NCBI RefSeq assembly: GCF_002288925.2
Contig: NW_022098076.1
Location: 91,481,933-91,545,932, forward strand
DNA length: 64,000 nt
Direction: 5' to 3'
Origin: Delphinapterus leucas
Lineage: Eukaryota; Chordata; Mammalia; Artiodactyla; Monodontidae
Each line of letters begins with the position of its first letter. Position 1 is the first letter of the stretch. Below the pieces are notes generated by a model. That model was not told the DNA's origin. It searched no databases and saw only the letters and a program-made list of their open reading frames with translations. The translations under genes and the position numbers were made by a program. Positions 38,766 through 49,075 of this stretch are shown here, in pieces.

Positions 38766-40694
38766 GGCCAATTGGCTTTCAAGCTCCAGCGAGGAGCCCC
38801 CCAGCCTCTGCTCTCCCCTCAGCCCTTTCTGGAAGATTCCCTCATGCTGTCCAGGAGCGAGGGGAAAGGACGGCTGCAGGGAGTGACGTGCCCGGTTCAC
38901 GAGTAACATTTTGGGCTCAGAGGACCAGTGATCACAAAATCAGGTTTTCATCACCCAGAAGGCAGAAACCAAAGGACCGATTCAGGGTCCCTGAGCCCTT
39001 TCCCACCACGGCTCCGGCTCAGGGAACACCAAGGGCTGGCCCAGCCCCAGTGGTGTGAGTGCGAACGGTCTGTTGTGTGGGAGAAGTGGGGTCCTAGAGG
39101 GACACAGACGCCTGGCATTTCCCCGAGGTCCCCTGCGTGCGTGCGTCCCTCTGTCCACACTGAGCAGTGCCCCGCCACCTGGACCCTGCAGGGCACAAGA
39201 GTGGCCCAGCGAGCGGAATGACTCCTTGGGTTGAAGACAGAGGTGAGGACACGGCATCCAAGTCAGGCCAACAAAGGCTGGGGGTCCTTCCTTTTCCTCC
39301 AGCCCCTGTGAATGACCCAAACTCCAGGGTTTCTGGCTGTGTCCGCCGAGGCCTGCTAGGGCTGTGCCAGTGCGGGCAGACGAAGGAGCCCCAGCTAGGG
39401 GCCAGCCCACCTTTGTGGGGCTGTGGCGGGGCTGTGGCTCGTCCTCTAGCTGAGCTTCTCTGCTCTGCAGGGACTCGGGTCAGATGAGGTCACGGGGTGC
39501 AAGCGCTTTATAAAACTAAGCCATGCTGCAAATGTGTTTCATTTTAAGGAAACAGGGGAGAAGTGTCACCACGCTAGAGCCAGGCAGGAGAGGAAAGCGC
39601 AAATCCTCTGTTGCCCTCATCTGGGGTCAGGGGTGCAGCGGGCACAGTCAGCTCCAGGCAGGTGAGCAGCCCGGGCAGCGGGAGGGGGCAGTAGTACACT
39701 GAAGGCTTGGTCTGGGGGTGGCTGCCCACCCTGAGGCCCATCCAGTGGGTCGGGGGCCTGGCTTCTCAGAGGCGTCCTCTGTGTGTCCATGTCCTCTTGG
39801 GGTCCTGGAGCTGCATCTTAGGACAGGGCATTCCAAAGTCTCTTAACGCGAGCAGTTTATTTGTCCTAACTTGACCCAGCTGACTGCGTGGGTGCGCTAC
39901 GGGTCAGGTCTTGCAACAAGCTGGTGGTCCCAGGGCCCGAGGGTCCTCCTGGTGGGGTGACTGTGGACCACCAGGCTTCCCGGTTGCAGGGCCCGCGGTT
40001 CCAGCCGCCTCCTGGGAGGTCCAGCCATCTCCGTCAGCGGCAGGGGACACTGAGGTGTGGTCAGGTCACCTGGAGGGGAACCAGCGGCCGCTTACAACCC
40101 ATGGAGGAGAAGGGACAGGAGCCTGAGGGCTGTCTCCCTAAATGGGATTCAAGAGCAGGTCCTCTGCCGTGAGTTTGGAGGCAGCCCTGGGAGGCAGCAG
40201 ACGGTCTCACTTCTTGGGATTCTGTTCATGAAGCCTGGAGATGAGAGCATCAAACCGCGCTCTCTGCGTGGCTCCTGCGTCTCCCTCCAGGGCAGGACAT
40301 TTCCCAGCAGCTGGGAAGAGTCAGTTTTGAACGTGGAGCAAAAGCTAAGTGAGCCTGTGCTTTCTAATAGGTAAAGAGAGGGGGAGGGGTGGGCCTGAAG
40401 TTTTGAGTGTCTGCTTGTGTTAGGTTCTGTCTCAGGCCCGTGAATTCTTAGGTAGCTCCGTGAGATGTGTGCTGGTGTCCTGAGAAAGCAGCGGCACACG
40501 ACAGGTTAGCTAGTCTCAAATTAAACACTAATGAGTGAGGAACCTGAAGCCCAATCCAGGAAGGTCTGATCGCCAGATGGATGCTTTCCCAGCTGGGCCT
40601 CTGCAGACCCTTAGCCGGGTCACCTGGGCACTGACCCAGGGACCATAGTCCTCATCCTCTGGGAGCTCTTACATGTGGCCTGGAGTCCACTTTA

Positions 40695-41049
40695 GTTTTT
40701 AAAAAAATTTATTAATTAATTTATTTTTGGCTGCGTTGGGTCTTCGTTGCTGCGCGCGGGCTTTCTCTAGTTGCGGCGAGCGGGGGCTACTCTTCGTTGC
40801 TGTGCGCAGGCTTCTCACTGCGGTGGCTTCTCTTGTTGCGGAGCACAAGCTCTAGGCTCGCGGACTTCAGTAGTTGCAGCACGTGGTCTCAGTAGTTGTG
40901 GCTCGTGGGCTCTAGAGCGCAGGCTCAGTAGTTGTAGCGCATGGGCTTAGTTGCTCTGCGGCATGTGGAATCTTCCCGGACCAGGGTCTCGAACCCATGT
41001 CCCCTGCATTGGCAGGTGGATTCTTAACCCACTGTGCCACCAGGGAAGT
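40695..41049 (-). mobile_element. CHR-1-like SINE, long form, in ACKR3 intron 1
   Basis: Long reverse copy of about 355 bp including the internal blocks (agttgtggctcgtgggctct and relatives) that the short form lacks. It ends in ccaccagggaagt. A perfect 16-bp target-site duplication, cctggagtccacttta, flanks it at 40679-40694 and 41050-41065. Confidence 0.93.
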
Positions 41050-42199
41050 CCTGGAGTCCACTTTAAATGAACTTGGCAAATAAGCTTGACTCGTGGTCAG
41101 TCATTACCTGCAACAGGAGAAAAGGAAGCACAAACTCCTTACTCTAGGTGACAACTCCGATCAGGGCACCCTCAGGTTGAATAGTTTCATTTTACATCTT
41201 CCTTCCCATAGTCATGCAGTGAGGCTGCCATCCCACGGCAGGTGGTGGAGGGATTTCAGGGCCCTTGGGTGGACCAGTCAGCAGAAGACAGCCCTGGGCA
41301 GCTCTCGAAGCTGGTGTTTGTGGGGGAATCATTTCCAGGCATGGTGGAGCCTCGGGCCTGGGTTCTCCATGGGTGTTAAAATGGTGACAGTTGAGAGTGT
41401 TGACCTCATGCCGGGTCAGCAGGGAAGACGAGAAAAGTCAGCCCCTCCAGAGATGCAGCAGGTGGTGGTTTTTGTGCTTTGGGTCTTGACACCAGTTACT
41501 CTTGAAGCAGTTGGACGAATAGAAGATGGAAAACTAGGCAATGGCCCGCACTTCGAGACAGCTGGTTGGTTGCACTGAGTTGTGAACCACACGGCAAAGT
41601 CAGAGGCTGCAGGTTTGGGGTGCAGGGAAGCTGCAGGGCGTGCCACGCGCTGCCCGCATCTCCAGGGGCCTCCTGACTGCAAACCGCAGTGGACCTGAGA
41701 GAGGCGAGCAGGACACTTGTAATACACCAGTGCCAGGAACAGATCCACCCCGCTGCTCTTGGGATCATAGGTGAGATGGCTCTGCCATCCCCAGCAGAGA
41801 ATGAGCGGGCCCGCAGCACTACTGGGCCTGAGGCTCAGGGCCTGATGTCCCTCTGGCCTCTGGACTGTGTCGGTTTCACACCCTGGGCACAGCCAGGCTG
41901 ACGATGTCTTGAGAACACAACCCTGCAAAGACAGAGAAAGCAAACATTGTTTCTCTCTTTGAGAGAGATGGCTTTAGATTCACAGGGATTTAGAATCTGG
42001 GTGTGTTTTCTTTTGCAGATTCTGTTATGTTTGGTTTCTTTTCTCCTTTCTTCGCAAAGATACTAGGAAACCGCTGAGCACACAGCGGCACTGGGAAAGC
42101 GTTTTACAGATCTGGAGTGTTTGCTAATGGAGCCATTCTGGTCTTCCACCCTTTCGTTTGCTTTTGCACGTAGGCTGTTTGATCGCTGCCCGTGACACC

Positions 42200-43288
42200 A
42201 TGGATCTGCATGTCTTTGACTACTCGGAACCGGGGAACTTCTCCGACATCAGCTGGCCGTGCAACAGCAGTGACTGCATCGTCGTGGACACTGTGCAGTG
42301 CGCCAACATGCCCAATAAGAACGTCCTGCTGTACACGCTCTCCTTCATCTACATCTTCATCTTCGTGATCGGCATGATCGCCAACTCCGTGGTGGTCTGG
42401 GTGAACATCCAGGCCAAGACCACGGGCTACGACACGCACTGCTACATCTTGAACCTGGCCATCGCCGACCTGTGGGTGGTGGTCACCATCCCGGTCTGGG
42501 TGGTCAGCCTCGTGCAGCATAACCAGTGGCCCATGGGCGAGCTCACGTGCAAGGTCACTCACCTCATCTTCTCCATCAACCTCTTTGGCAGCATCTTCTT
42601 CCTTACGTGCATGAGCGTGGACCGCTACCTCTCTGTCGCCTACTTCACCAACACCTCCAGCCGCAAGAAGAAGATGGCGCGCCGCACCGTGTGTGTCCTG
42701 GCGTGGCTCCTGGCCTTCTGCGTGTCCCTGCCAGACACCTACTACCTGAAGACTGTCACGTCCGCTTCGAACAATGAGACCTACTGCCGGTCCTTTTACC
42801 CTGAGCACAGCGTCAAGGAGTGGCTGATCAGCATGGAGCTGATCTCCGTGGTCCTGGGCTTTGCCCTCCCTTTCTCCATCATTGCCGTCTTCTATTTCCT
42901 GCTCGCCCGAGCCATCTCCTCCTCCAGCGACCAGGAAAAGCACAGCAGCCGGAAGATCATCTTCTCCTACGTGGTGGTCTTCCTCGTGTGCTGGCTCCCC
43001 TACCACGTCGTGGTACTGCTGGACATCTTCTCCATCCTCCACTACATCCCCTTCACCTGCCAGCTAGAGAACTTCCTCTTCACGGCTCTGCACGTCACGC
43101 AGTGCCTGTCCCTGGTGCATTGCTGCGTCAACCCTGTGCTCTACAGCTTCATCAACCGCAACTACAGGTATGAGCTGATGAAAGCCTTCATCTTCAAGTA
43201 CTCGGCCAAAACGGGTCTCACCAAGCTCATCGATGCCTCCCGAGTGTCGGAGACCGAGTACTCGGCTTTGGAGCAAAACACCAAGTGA
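42200..43288 (+). CDS. ACKR3: Atypical chemokine receptor 3 (CXCR7/RDC1), complete coding frame
   Basis: This is the complete 362-residue frame of ACKR3, a plasma-membrane and endosomal seven-helix receptor. From family knowledge, it binds CXCL12 and CXCL11, recruits beta-arrestin and scavenges ligand without ordinary G-protein signalling. Visible features are N-glycosylation sequons at N13 and N22, Cys34 and Cys287 (the pair linking N-terminus and helix 7), and Cys117-Cys196 joining helix 3 to extracellular loop 2. Also present are DRYLSV at 141-146 in place of the canonical DRYLAIV, CWLP at 264-267 in helix 6, NPVLY at 311-315 in helix 7, and the ligand-pocket residues D179, D275 and Q301. 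The Ser/Thr-rich tail begins near 335. The ATG has a strong context (gacaccATGG). The frame remains open upstream to 42158, but that codon is TTG and lies in the intron. The length equals that of human ACKR3, and there is no frameshift. As in other mammals, the whole frame lies in the last exon. Confidence 0.98.
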   Translation: MDLHVFDYSEPGNFSDISWPCNSSDCIVVDTVQCANMPNKNVLLYTLSFIYIFIFVIGMIANSVVVWVNIQAKTTGYDTHCYILNLAIADLWVVVTIPVWVVSLVQHNQWPMGELTCKVTHLIFSINLFGSIFFLTCMSVDRYLSVAYFTNTSSRKKKMARRTVCVLAWLLAFCVSLPDTYYLKTVTSASNNETYCRSFYPEHSVKEWLISMELISVVLGFALPFSIIAVFYFLLARAISSSSDQEKHSSRKIIFSYVVVFLVCWLPYHVVVLLDIFSILHYIPFTCQLENFLFTALHVTQCLSLVHCCVNPVLYSFINRNYRYELMKAFIFKYSAKTGLTKLIDASRVSETEYSALEQNTK

Positions 43289-43806
43289 TGCGCTCTGCAC
43301 GGCCTCCGGGACGTGTGTGCTTGCTGCCAGCAGGGCACCGGGCTGCGTCATTTTCCACAGTAAAGCAAAGTGGCTTCAGGCTTGATGCCGCGGTTGCGTG
43401 AAAAGGGGAACGTGTGTCCCTGTGGCTCCTTTCTCTCTCTCTCTCGTGCCAATGCGGCCGTCTGTCGCGTGGCCGTGTGTCCCGACGGAGTGGCACCCAC
43501 CATGCGGGGCTGTGCCGAGCAGTCCCCGCTGCTTGTCACACCAGCTGCGGGACAGGCTTGCCTGCACTTCTGTAAAATAGGACTTTTCTGTGCTCCCTGA
43601 AGGTTTTATATGGTGGTTTGTATTTAAATCTTAAGACTTTATTTTTCTCACTCTTGATGTACCTTCTAAATGTATTTGAAAGTTTAAATATATTTTAAAT
43701 ATTGTATGGGAGGTATAATGCTGACATATATGCAGTGCTGTAGTTGCGACATTAGTTTGACTTCCGTTTTGACTAAGGATGACATTAATTGTTAGCTGTT
43801 TTGAAA

Positions 43807-43849
<43 letters not shown>

Positions 43850-43870
43850 TACATATAAATATATATATAA
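43807..43870. repeat. GT-TA-CA palindromic microsatellite in ACKR3 3'UTR
   Basis: GTGTGT, twelve AT units, then ACACAC make a perfect 36-base palindrome (43807-43842), followed by more CA and TA repeats. Confidence 0.92.
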
Positions 43871-44011
43871 ATACATGCTGGTCTTGGCTGAAATGTTTTA
43901 TTTACAATAGTTTTCTATCTGTGTGGTATTTTGACCCGGTCTGGGATATGCAACGAAAACTGCTCTATAATGCAGTTTGTGACATTAATATTATTGTAAA
44001 GTTACATTGAA

Positions 44012-44017
44012 AATAAA
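44012..44017 (+). terminator. ACKR3: Proximal polyadenylation signal AATAAA of ACKR3
   Basis: Canonical AATAAA hexamer 723 bases after the ACKR3 stop codon. It is followed within 30 bases by a possible cleavage region around 44030-44045 and then by GT- and T-rich sequence. Confidence 0.7.
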
Positions 44018-44107
44018 GAAAGCAACACTATTCCAGTCTGTAACATGGCGCACAAAACAAACCTTGTATTTCAGAGAGTTCTTTCCATTTGTAAGTTATT
44101 TTTTTTT

Positions 44108-44113
44108 AATAAA
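44108..44113 (+). terminator. ACKR3: Distal polyadenylation signal AATAAA of ACKR3
   Basis: Second canonical hexamer 96 bases after the first, flanked by T-runs on both sides. It may give a slightly longer transcript. The T-rich flank also resembles a downstream element. Confidence 0.6.
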
Positions 44114-44353
44114 GATTTTTTTTTTTCCTAAAAAGGCGTTCGGGTCTAAGTTTTAAAAGCATGTTTGGCATTAGGTGGCATGTTTGACAATAATACAAAC
44201 ATTTACAGCATAGATGATCAACCGAATAAATGTGTTTAAAGAAAAGAGTACTACCATAAAGGCAAAGCCCAAGAGATTAACTTGGATGAAATGATATAAA
44301 AGGAGAAAAATTTGAGTGTGAGTGTTTTTTTTTTTTTTTAAATTCATGCCCTG

Positions 44354-44563
44354 GGGCTGCCCTGGTGGCGCAGTGGTTGAGAGTCCGCCTGCCGATGCAG
44401 GGGACACGGGTTCGTGCCCTGGTCCGGGAAGATCCCACATGCCGCGGAGCGGCTGGGCCCGTGAGCCATGGCCGCTGAGCCTGTGCGTCCGGAGCCTGTG
44501 CTCCGCAACGGGAGAGGCCACAGCGGTGAGAGGCCCGCGTACCGCAAAAAAAAAAAAAAAAAA
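44354..44563 (+). mobile_element. CHR-type SINE, short form, just downstream of ACKR3
   Basis: Forward copy about 240 bases after the distal ACKR3 polyadenylation signal. It has an uninterrupted A tail of more than 20 bases. The 14-bp target-site duplication aaattcatgccctg is perfect (44340-44353 and 44564-44577). The clean tail and duplication suggest a recent insertion. Confidence 0.94.
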
Positions 44564-44577
44564 AAATTCATGCCCTG

Positions 44578-47500
44578 TGTTTGAGGGAGGGGAGATGGTA
44601 GGTGCTCCTGTCAGCACAAAGTTGGTGCAGAAATGTCCCCACCTGCTGTGTCTGCCCAAAGGGTTTGGGCCCCAGAACTGATCCTCATATATGCCCCGTG
44701 TTCCCCCAGGCCATATGACATGGGCCTTGAACCTTCCCTGCCGAGGTTCTGTGGTTTAAGTTCTCTCTCTTTCTCTGGTCAAGACAGACTCTTCATTTAA
44801 CAGTTAACCCATCCATGATGCTCTTCTTCCAGCCTTGCAGTGAGTAAATTCCTGGCCTGTGCATCACCAGGTAAACCCACTTTACTAGTAGTTTAAAGCG
44901 CGCTCTCAGAATGGCCGCTTCTGCTGTGCCCTCACCAACTCTACCTGGGCCACAGGAGCAGCGGGGGCTTCAGCAGCTGAGCCTGGGCAGGAGCTCAGAG
45001 AAGGACCTGGTGCCCCAACGCTGCCATGACCAGCTCCACCTCTGATGGGACCGATGAGCATAGAGAGCTATTTGCCAACATAAAGGTCGACCCGGACCAG
45101 GATCCAAGTCTCACCTGTGAATTTGGGGGCTGCTATTCTATAGGAAAGCACCTCGTGCATTTCAGCTCCCCTGCCGGCCCACAGCGGATAGCCTCCTGCA
45201 GCCCCCAGGCCTCAGATCCAACCTCCTGCAGGAAGGGTCCCCCTTCTCAGAGGGCTTTATGCCTGGGAGTTTTGAAACCTGGGTTATAAATTACTTTAAA
45301 TATCTACTTGATACACACATATGTTCTCAGGTCCATATATGCCTTGCCTTGTTCCAAATAGGATTCGGGTCAGATAATAATAATGTGGGTAGTGGGATAA
45401 CGGCATAACCATAGGTGAGACACGAAGATCAAGGAGAAATAAGAGCAGAATGGCAAAGTGAAATCAGAGAAAATTATGACCCAAATACAGGTTCCTGAGA
45501 ATAGAAAAGGGTTGCAAGTTTGCTCTGTGCTTTCTGGTGGCCTAAATTCAGACAGAAACATACTTAGCATGTAGTCAGTGTGAAGTGGGGCACTGATTGC
45601 ACCCCAAGCTCAGCTCTACAATAGGCGTATAAGAAGCAATTCAACTGAATTTCTCTTTTGAGGCCCCATCTTGGGTCAGTTCAGAGATGCCCAACTGCCC
45701 CATCCCTGTCGGCATCTGCTGAGATGTCCTCTTGCCTGCTTGGTCCTCATGCAGGGCTCCTTCTGACAGCCCTGTTCAAGGGTCTCTTTCTGCCGTCCCA
45801 TACCTCTCTGGACCACGGCGTACTCGGGTACTCGGGGGGCTGCCCCCGGCTCTTTTCTGCATTTCTGCCTTCTCTGAAGCCCAGGAGAATCACCAGCTGC
45901 TTCCTCCTGCACTGAGGTGCAGAGGGAGGGAGGCTGAACTGAATCTAGACGCATCATGTGGATTTTTCGTCTCCCCGCAGGGCTCAGCACACAGTGTCGC
46001 AGACCCCTACAGGCCTCCGGGATGCAGGCTCCATCTGTGGGATGCTCCAGTGACTAAGGTCTCTCTGGTCCTTCCAGAAATCCCCTTCTTTGCCCTGCCT
46101 GGGGCTTGAAGACTTGCTTATCCAGACTCAAAAGCCTTCCTTTTGATCTCTGGCTATAACATCCTTCTCGGGAGCAGCGGTACTGGATGGTGTCACTGCA
46201 GATGTGATGACAGAGGCCCAGGTCAAGGGTACAGAATATCCATGGGGGTATCATCAGTTAACATTTTAAACAATTTCTGCCCACCTCGCGGATGTGGACC
46301 TGGGGTGGGCAGAGGTCACGTGCCAGGTTTGGGATACGAGGTGGGCGTTGGTGGGGAAGAAGGGCTGGGCAGAAGACCCTGGACCTCCTCAAACACAGAG
46401 GCCAGAGTCTGAATTCTGCCATGTGAGGCCCATTCTTCTGGCGTCCTTTGTGATGGAAAGATCTTTGAAAATGCCAGCCTCGTGAGATATTAATAACACT
46501 GGTAGTCATTTAGCAAGTGATGGCATTTGGACCCCATGTGGATGGCGGGAGCTCCAGTGTAGGGTGGGGTCTGGGCTGGGGAGGAAAGCAGCCATCAGCT
46601 CCACGACAGGCCCTGCCTGGAGCCCGAGATGGGGAAGCTTTTCCGCTCCCCTCCCTCCCGCCTGGCACTGTGCTCCAAATGGCAGCGACCAGCGGGACCA
46701 CCGCAAGCCACCCTGACGGCAGTCTGTTGTCAGTCAGGAATAAATGCTTTCCATTTGGTTCAACGTATGAGCAATTTACTGGGTTCCCAGAAAGCGAAGA
46801 AGAAAAATAATGCCACTGAAAACTCCAGATGGAAAATCCTGCGGGCATAAAACTCTTCGCTGGCCGACGGACTTTAGTCCTTGCAGGAGCCTGGCAGCAA
46901 ACTGGGATGAGACCCCTGTGCATGTTTGTGTTCAGATCTCTGACGGAGCAGCGAGGAATTTTAACTCACTCGCAGCTGCCCTTTTCTCAGGGTCTCCCCA
47001 GGAGACAACAGCTCAGGGATGTGACCCAACTTTTTAGGAATGTGGAAATTCTGCCTTTGCTGGGCTCCTCCTGTGAGGGCACTGACCCCCAACCAGGGGT
47101 CCAGGAGACATTCCATCTAAGGTAAGCCCAGTATCACAGGATCTGGGGACACACATGAATCTGCCCTGAATGGGGTGAGTGGGGTGGCCGATTAGTGCAG
47201 GAAGGTCCGCAGAGCTCCTTTCTGGAAGGACCAGGCTTCAGTCTTAAGCTCCAGGGTGACACTCTGTGTGGATACAAGCCCCTGAGATTTCATCTCTCCA
47301 GAGCAATGGTTTTCGGTGAGCTAAATGTTTGAAAAGGTCCACTCAGCATTAAAAAACACTTTACTCCTCTTTGCCTGTGGTCTTGGACCCTCCAAGGAAA
47401 GCTCCTTTATACCCGTGATGGTGCACGTACAAGCAGTGCCTGCCAGGATCCTCAAATGTCCAGAGACATTTAATATGGAATGATGCTAGTTTAGGTCAGG

Positions 47501-47869
47501 GCTCATAGGAAATTAGATTACTTATTGTAGGCACTTTGTATTTGCAGCAATTTTTAAAATTTTTTTATTTTTTGCTTTCTGAGTGACTGATGGTGGCCTG
47601 ACATTTCTGTAAAATACTAAGAGTTTACTTCCCTAGAGCCGGCTCTCATGCACTCACACACACGCGCGCACACACGTGGGTTCGTTACCATACGGGGTCA
47701 CTAACACACGCATCACGGACACGGCTTCAACGGTCGTGTCTAGGGTGGTCTAGCCGTTGTCTGGGCCACAGCACTGAGGTCTGCCTTCGGGAAGTGAGGG
47801 CCTCTGCTGGAGTGGGGACAGCTGAGCGTGAGGCCCAAAGAGCCCTCAATACTAACGTCCTGGGGAACC
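44578..47869. other. Downstream flank of ACKR3, no gene seen
   Basis: Unique sequence with short overlapping frames on both strands and no recognisable exon, RNA gene or repeat. Confidence 0.5.
47653..47677. repeat. Short CA/CG alternating tract
   Basis: Alternating cacacacacgcgcgcacaca stretch in downstream intergenic DNA. Confidence 0.8.
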
Positions 47870-47985
47870 TTTGGGAATTCGCAGGTTCCTCATTCATAAA
47901 GTTGGATGATAATAGTACCCGCTTCACAAGGTTCCTGTGATGACCCAGTTCCACAGCCTCTACAAGGTGCTCGCCAGCAGCCCCG
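47870..47985 (+). mobile_element. MIR SINE fragment
   Basis: The right half of a MIR: gttcctcattcataaagttg, gataatagtacccgcttcac and acaaggtgctcgccagcag. Confidence 0.65.
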
Positions 47986-48134
47986 GGGCACACAGAGCAC
48001 GTGCTCAGGTCCAGGGCTGCTCTGTCCACAGCCTCGGGGCACAGTCTGCATTTTCTTTGCAAGAAGCAATGCACTCCAGAGAAATACTGGGAGAGAATAT
48101 CTACCTGTGAGCAGTGACTGAAAGAGTGAGGCAC

Positions 48135-48320
48135 ATCTGCCACAACCGGGCCATTATGTCCCTGGGGGACATCGGGAAGTGTCTGGAGACATTTTTGGTT
48201 GTCTCCCCTGGGGTGGGGATGCTCCCATCATCTGGTGGGTGGAGGCCAGGGAAGCTGCAGAGCATCCTACAATGAACTGACAGCCCCCAGCAAAGAATTA
48301 CTGGCCCCAGATGTCGGTAG
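48135..48320 (-). mobile_element. MER5-type hAT DNA transposon fossil
   Basis: Characteristic blocks in reverse: atgtccctgggggacatcgg, gtgtctggagacatttttgg, ttgtctcccctggggtgggg, ggaggccagggaagctgcag and agcatcctacaatg. Confidence 0.8.
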
Positions 48321-48784
48321 AGCTGAGACTGAGGGACCCTGGTCTCGGACTAGCCAACCACTAGACACACGAATTCTGGCTGCTATGCAATGACTTCCTA
48401 CGATCCGCTCGGAGCAGGGTCCTTTGACAATCCCGGGGCTGGGGGTATATCCTAGGGGGGCCTCAGAGCCCTCAGCTTCCCTTTTCTTGCCCCTCAACTC
48501 TGCAGAAGGTTGCGAGCTGACAGGCAAGGGCAAGACGTACCTTCAATCCTTGTGCAGGGTTCAGACCAAGAGCCTCATGGTGCCTGAAGAGATTTTACTT
48601 CCACAAATCTGGTTAAGAGCTAAAGACATGCTTGTAAAAAAGGCACACACAAATTAAACTTCAGTCGACATTTGAAGTGCCCTTGGGAGGTTTTACCTTC
48701 CAATATAAGATTTACACCATTTAGTTTTAAAGGCCCCAGAGAGAACACCGTTAGTGACAGGGCTGCTTGAGGAGACCAGGGTGA

Positions 48785-49075
48785 CAGATTCAGTTCTGCC
48801 TCTCGATAGCTCTGTGAGGCTGGCAACAGTTCTTCCACGAACCTCAGTTTTCTCACCCTTAAAATGGCTTCTCCAGGACTTCCCTGGCAATCCAGTGGTT
48901 AACACTCGGTGCTTCTAGTACAGGGGGAGAGGGTTCGATCCCTGGTCGGGGAACTAAGATCCTGCAAGCTACGTGGTGAGGCCAAAAAAAAAGACTTCTC
49001 CACCTCCATTAAAGGGTTCTTGCAAAGGTCAAAGGAGCAGTTATGCCAGTAAATACTGTTGAGTGACGGGATAAA
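48785..49075 (+). mobile_element. MIR SINE split by a younger SINE
   Basis: Old MIR core: a degraded 'ctgtgaggctggcaac' block, then cctcagttttctcaccctta. It resumes after the nested SINE at 49003 with attaaagggttcttgcaaag and a degraded tail near 49075. Confidence 0.7.
48876..48994 (+). mobile_element. Short tRNA-derived SINE nested in a MIR
   Basis: Starts ggacttccctggcaatccag and ends in an A9 run. It interrupts a MIR at 48785-49075 and is flanked by cttctcca at 48868-48875 and 48995-49002. This is an older head-only relative of the CHR SINEs. Confidence 0.85.

Larger units (their letters stand above)
31892..42173 (+). other. ACKR3: ACKR3 intron 1
   Basis: This 10.3-kb intron starts with GTAAGG and ends with a pyrimidine-rich tract and TAG at 42171-42173. 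It contains a GT microsatellite (32155-32184), a long pyrimidine tract (32804-32975), an L1 3' fragment (37040-37435), a short CHR SINE (38562-38765) and a longer CHR SINE (40695-41049). Elsewhere it is unique sequence with no reading frame I can support. First introns of this kind often hold enhancers, but none can be proven here. Confidence 0.75.
43289..44135 (+). other. ACKR3: ACKR3 3'UTR (approximate end)
   Basis: This is the sequence from the ACKR3 stop codon to just past the second polyadenylation signal. Its second half is AU-rich with several ATTTA-type stretches and contains a TA/CA microsatellite at 43807-43870. A CT run lies near 43433. The AU-rich half suggests post-transcriptional control of message stability, but that is inference. 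The 3' boundary depends on which of the two AATAAA signals is used. Confidence 0.75.

Noticed and set aside
38529..39058. Several overlapping frames of 80-171 codons with a recurring peptide also seen near 1.0, 1.7, 44.4 and 52.4 kb
   Set aside because: The recurring peptide is translation of CHR SINEs in different frames and orientations, not a gene family.
42158..42199. An in-frame extension of the ACKR3 frame upstream of its ATG
   Set aside because: The first codon is TTG, and the splice acceptor at 42171-42173 falls inside the extension, so it is intronic or leader sequence.
42104..43042. A 312-codon open frame antisense to the ACKR3 coding exon
   Set aside because: It is a shadow of the high-GC receptor sequence, with His/Asp/Val-rich low-complexity translation and no known domain.
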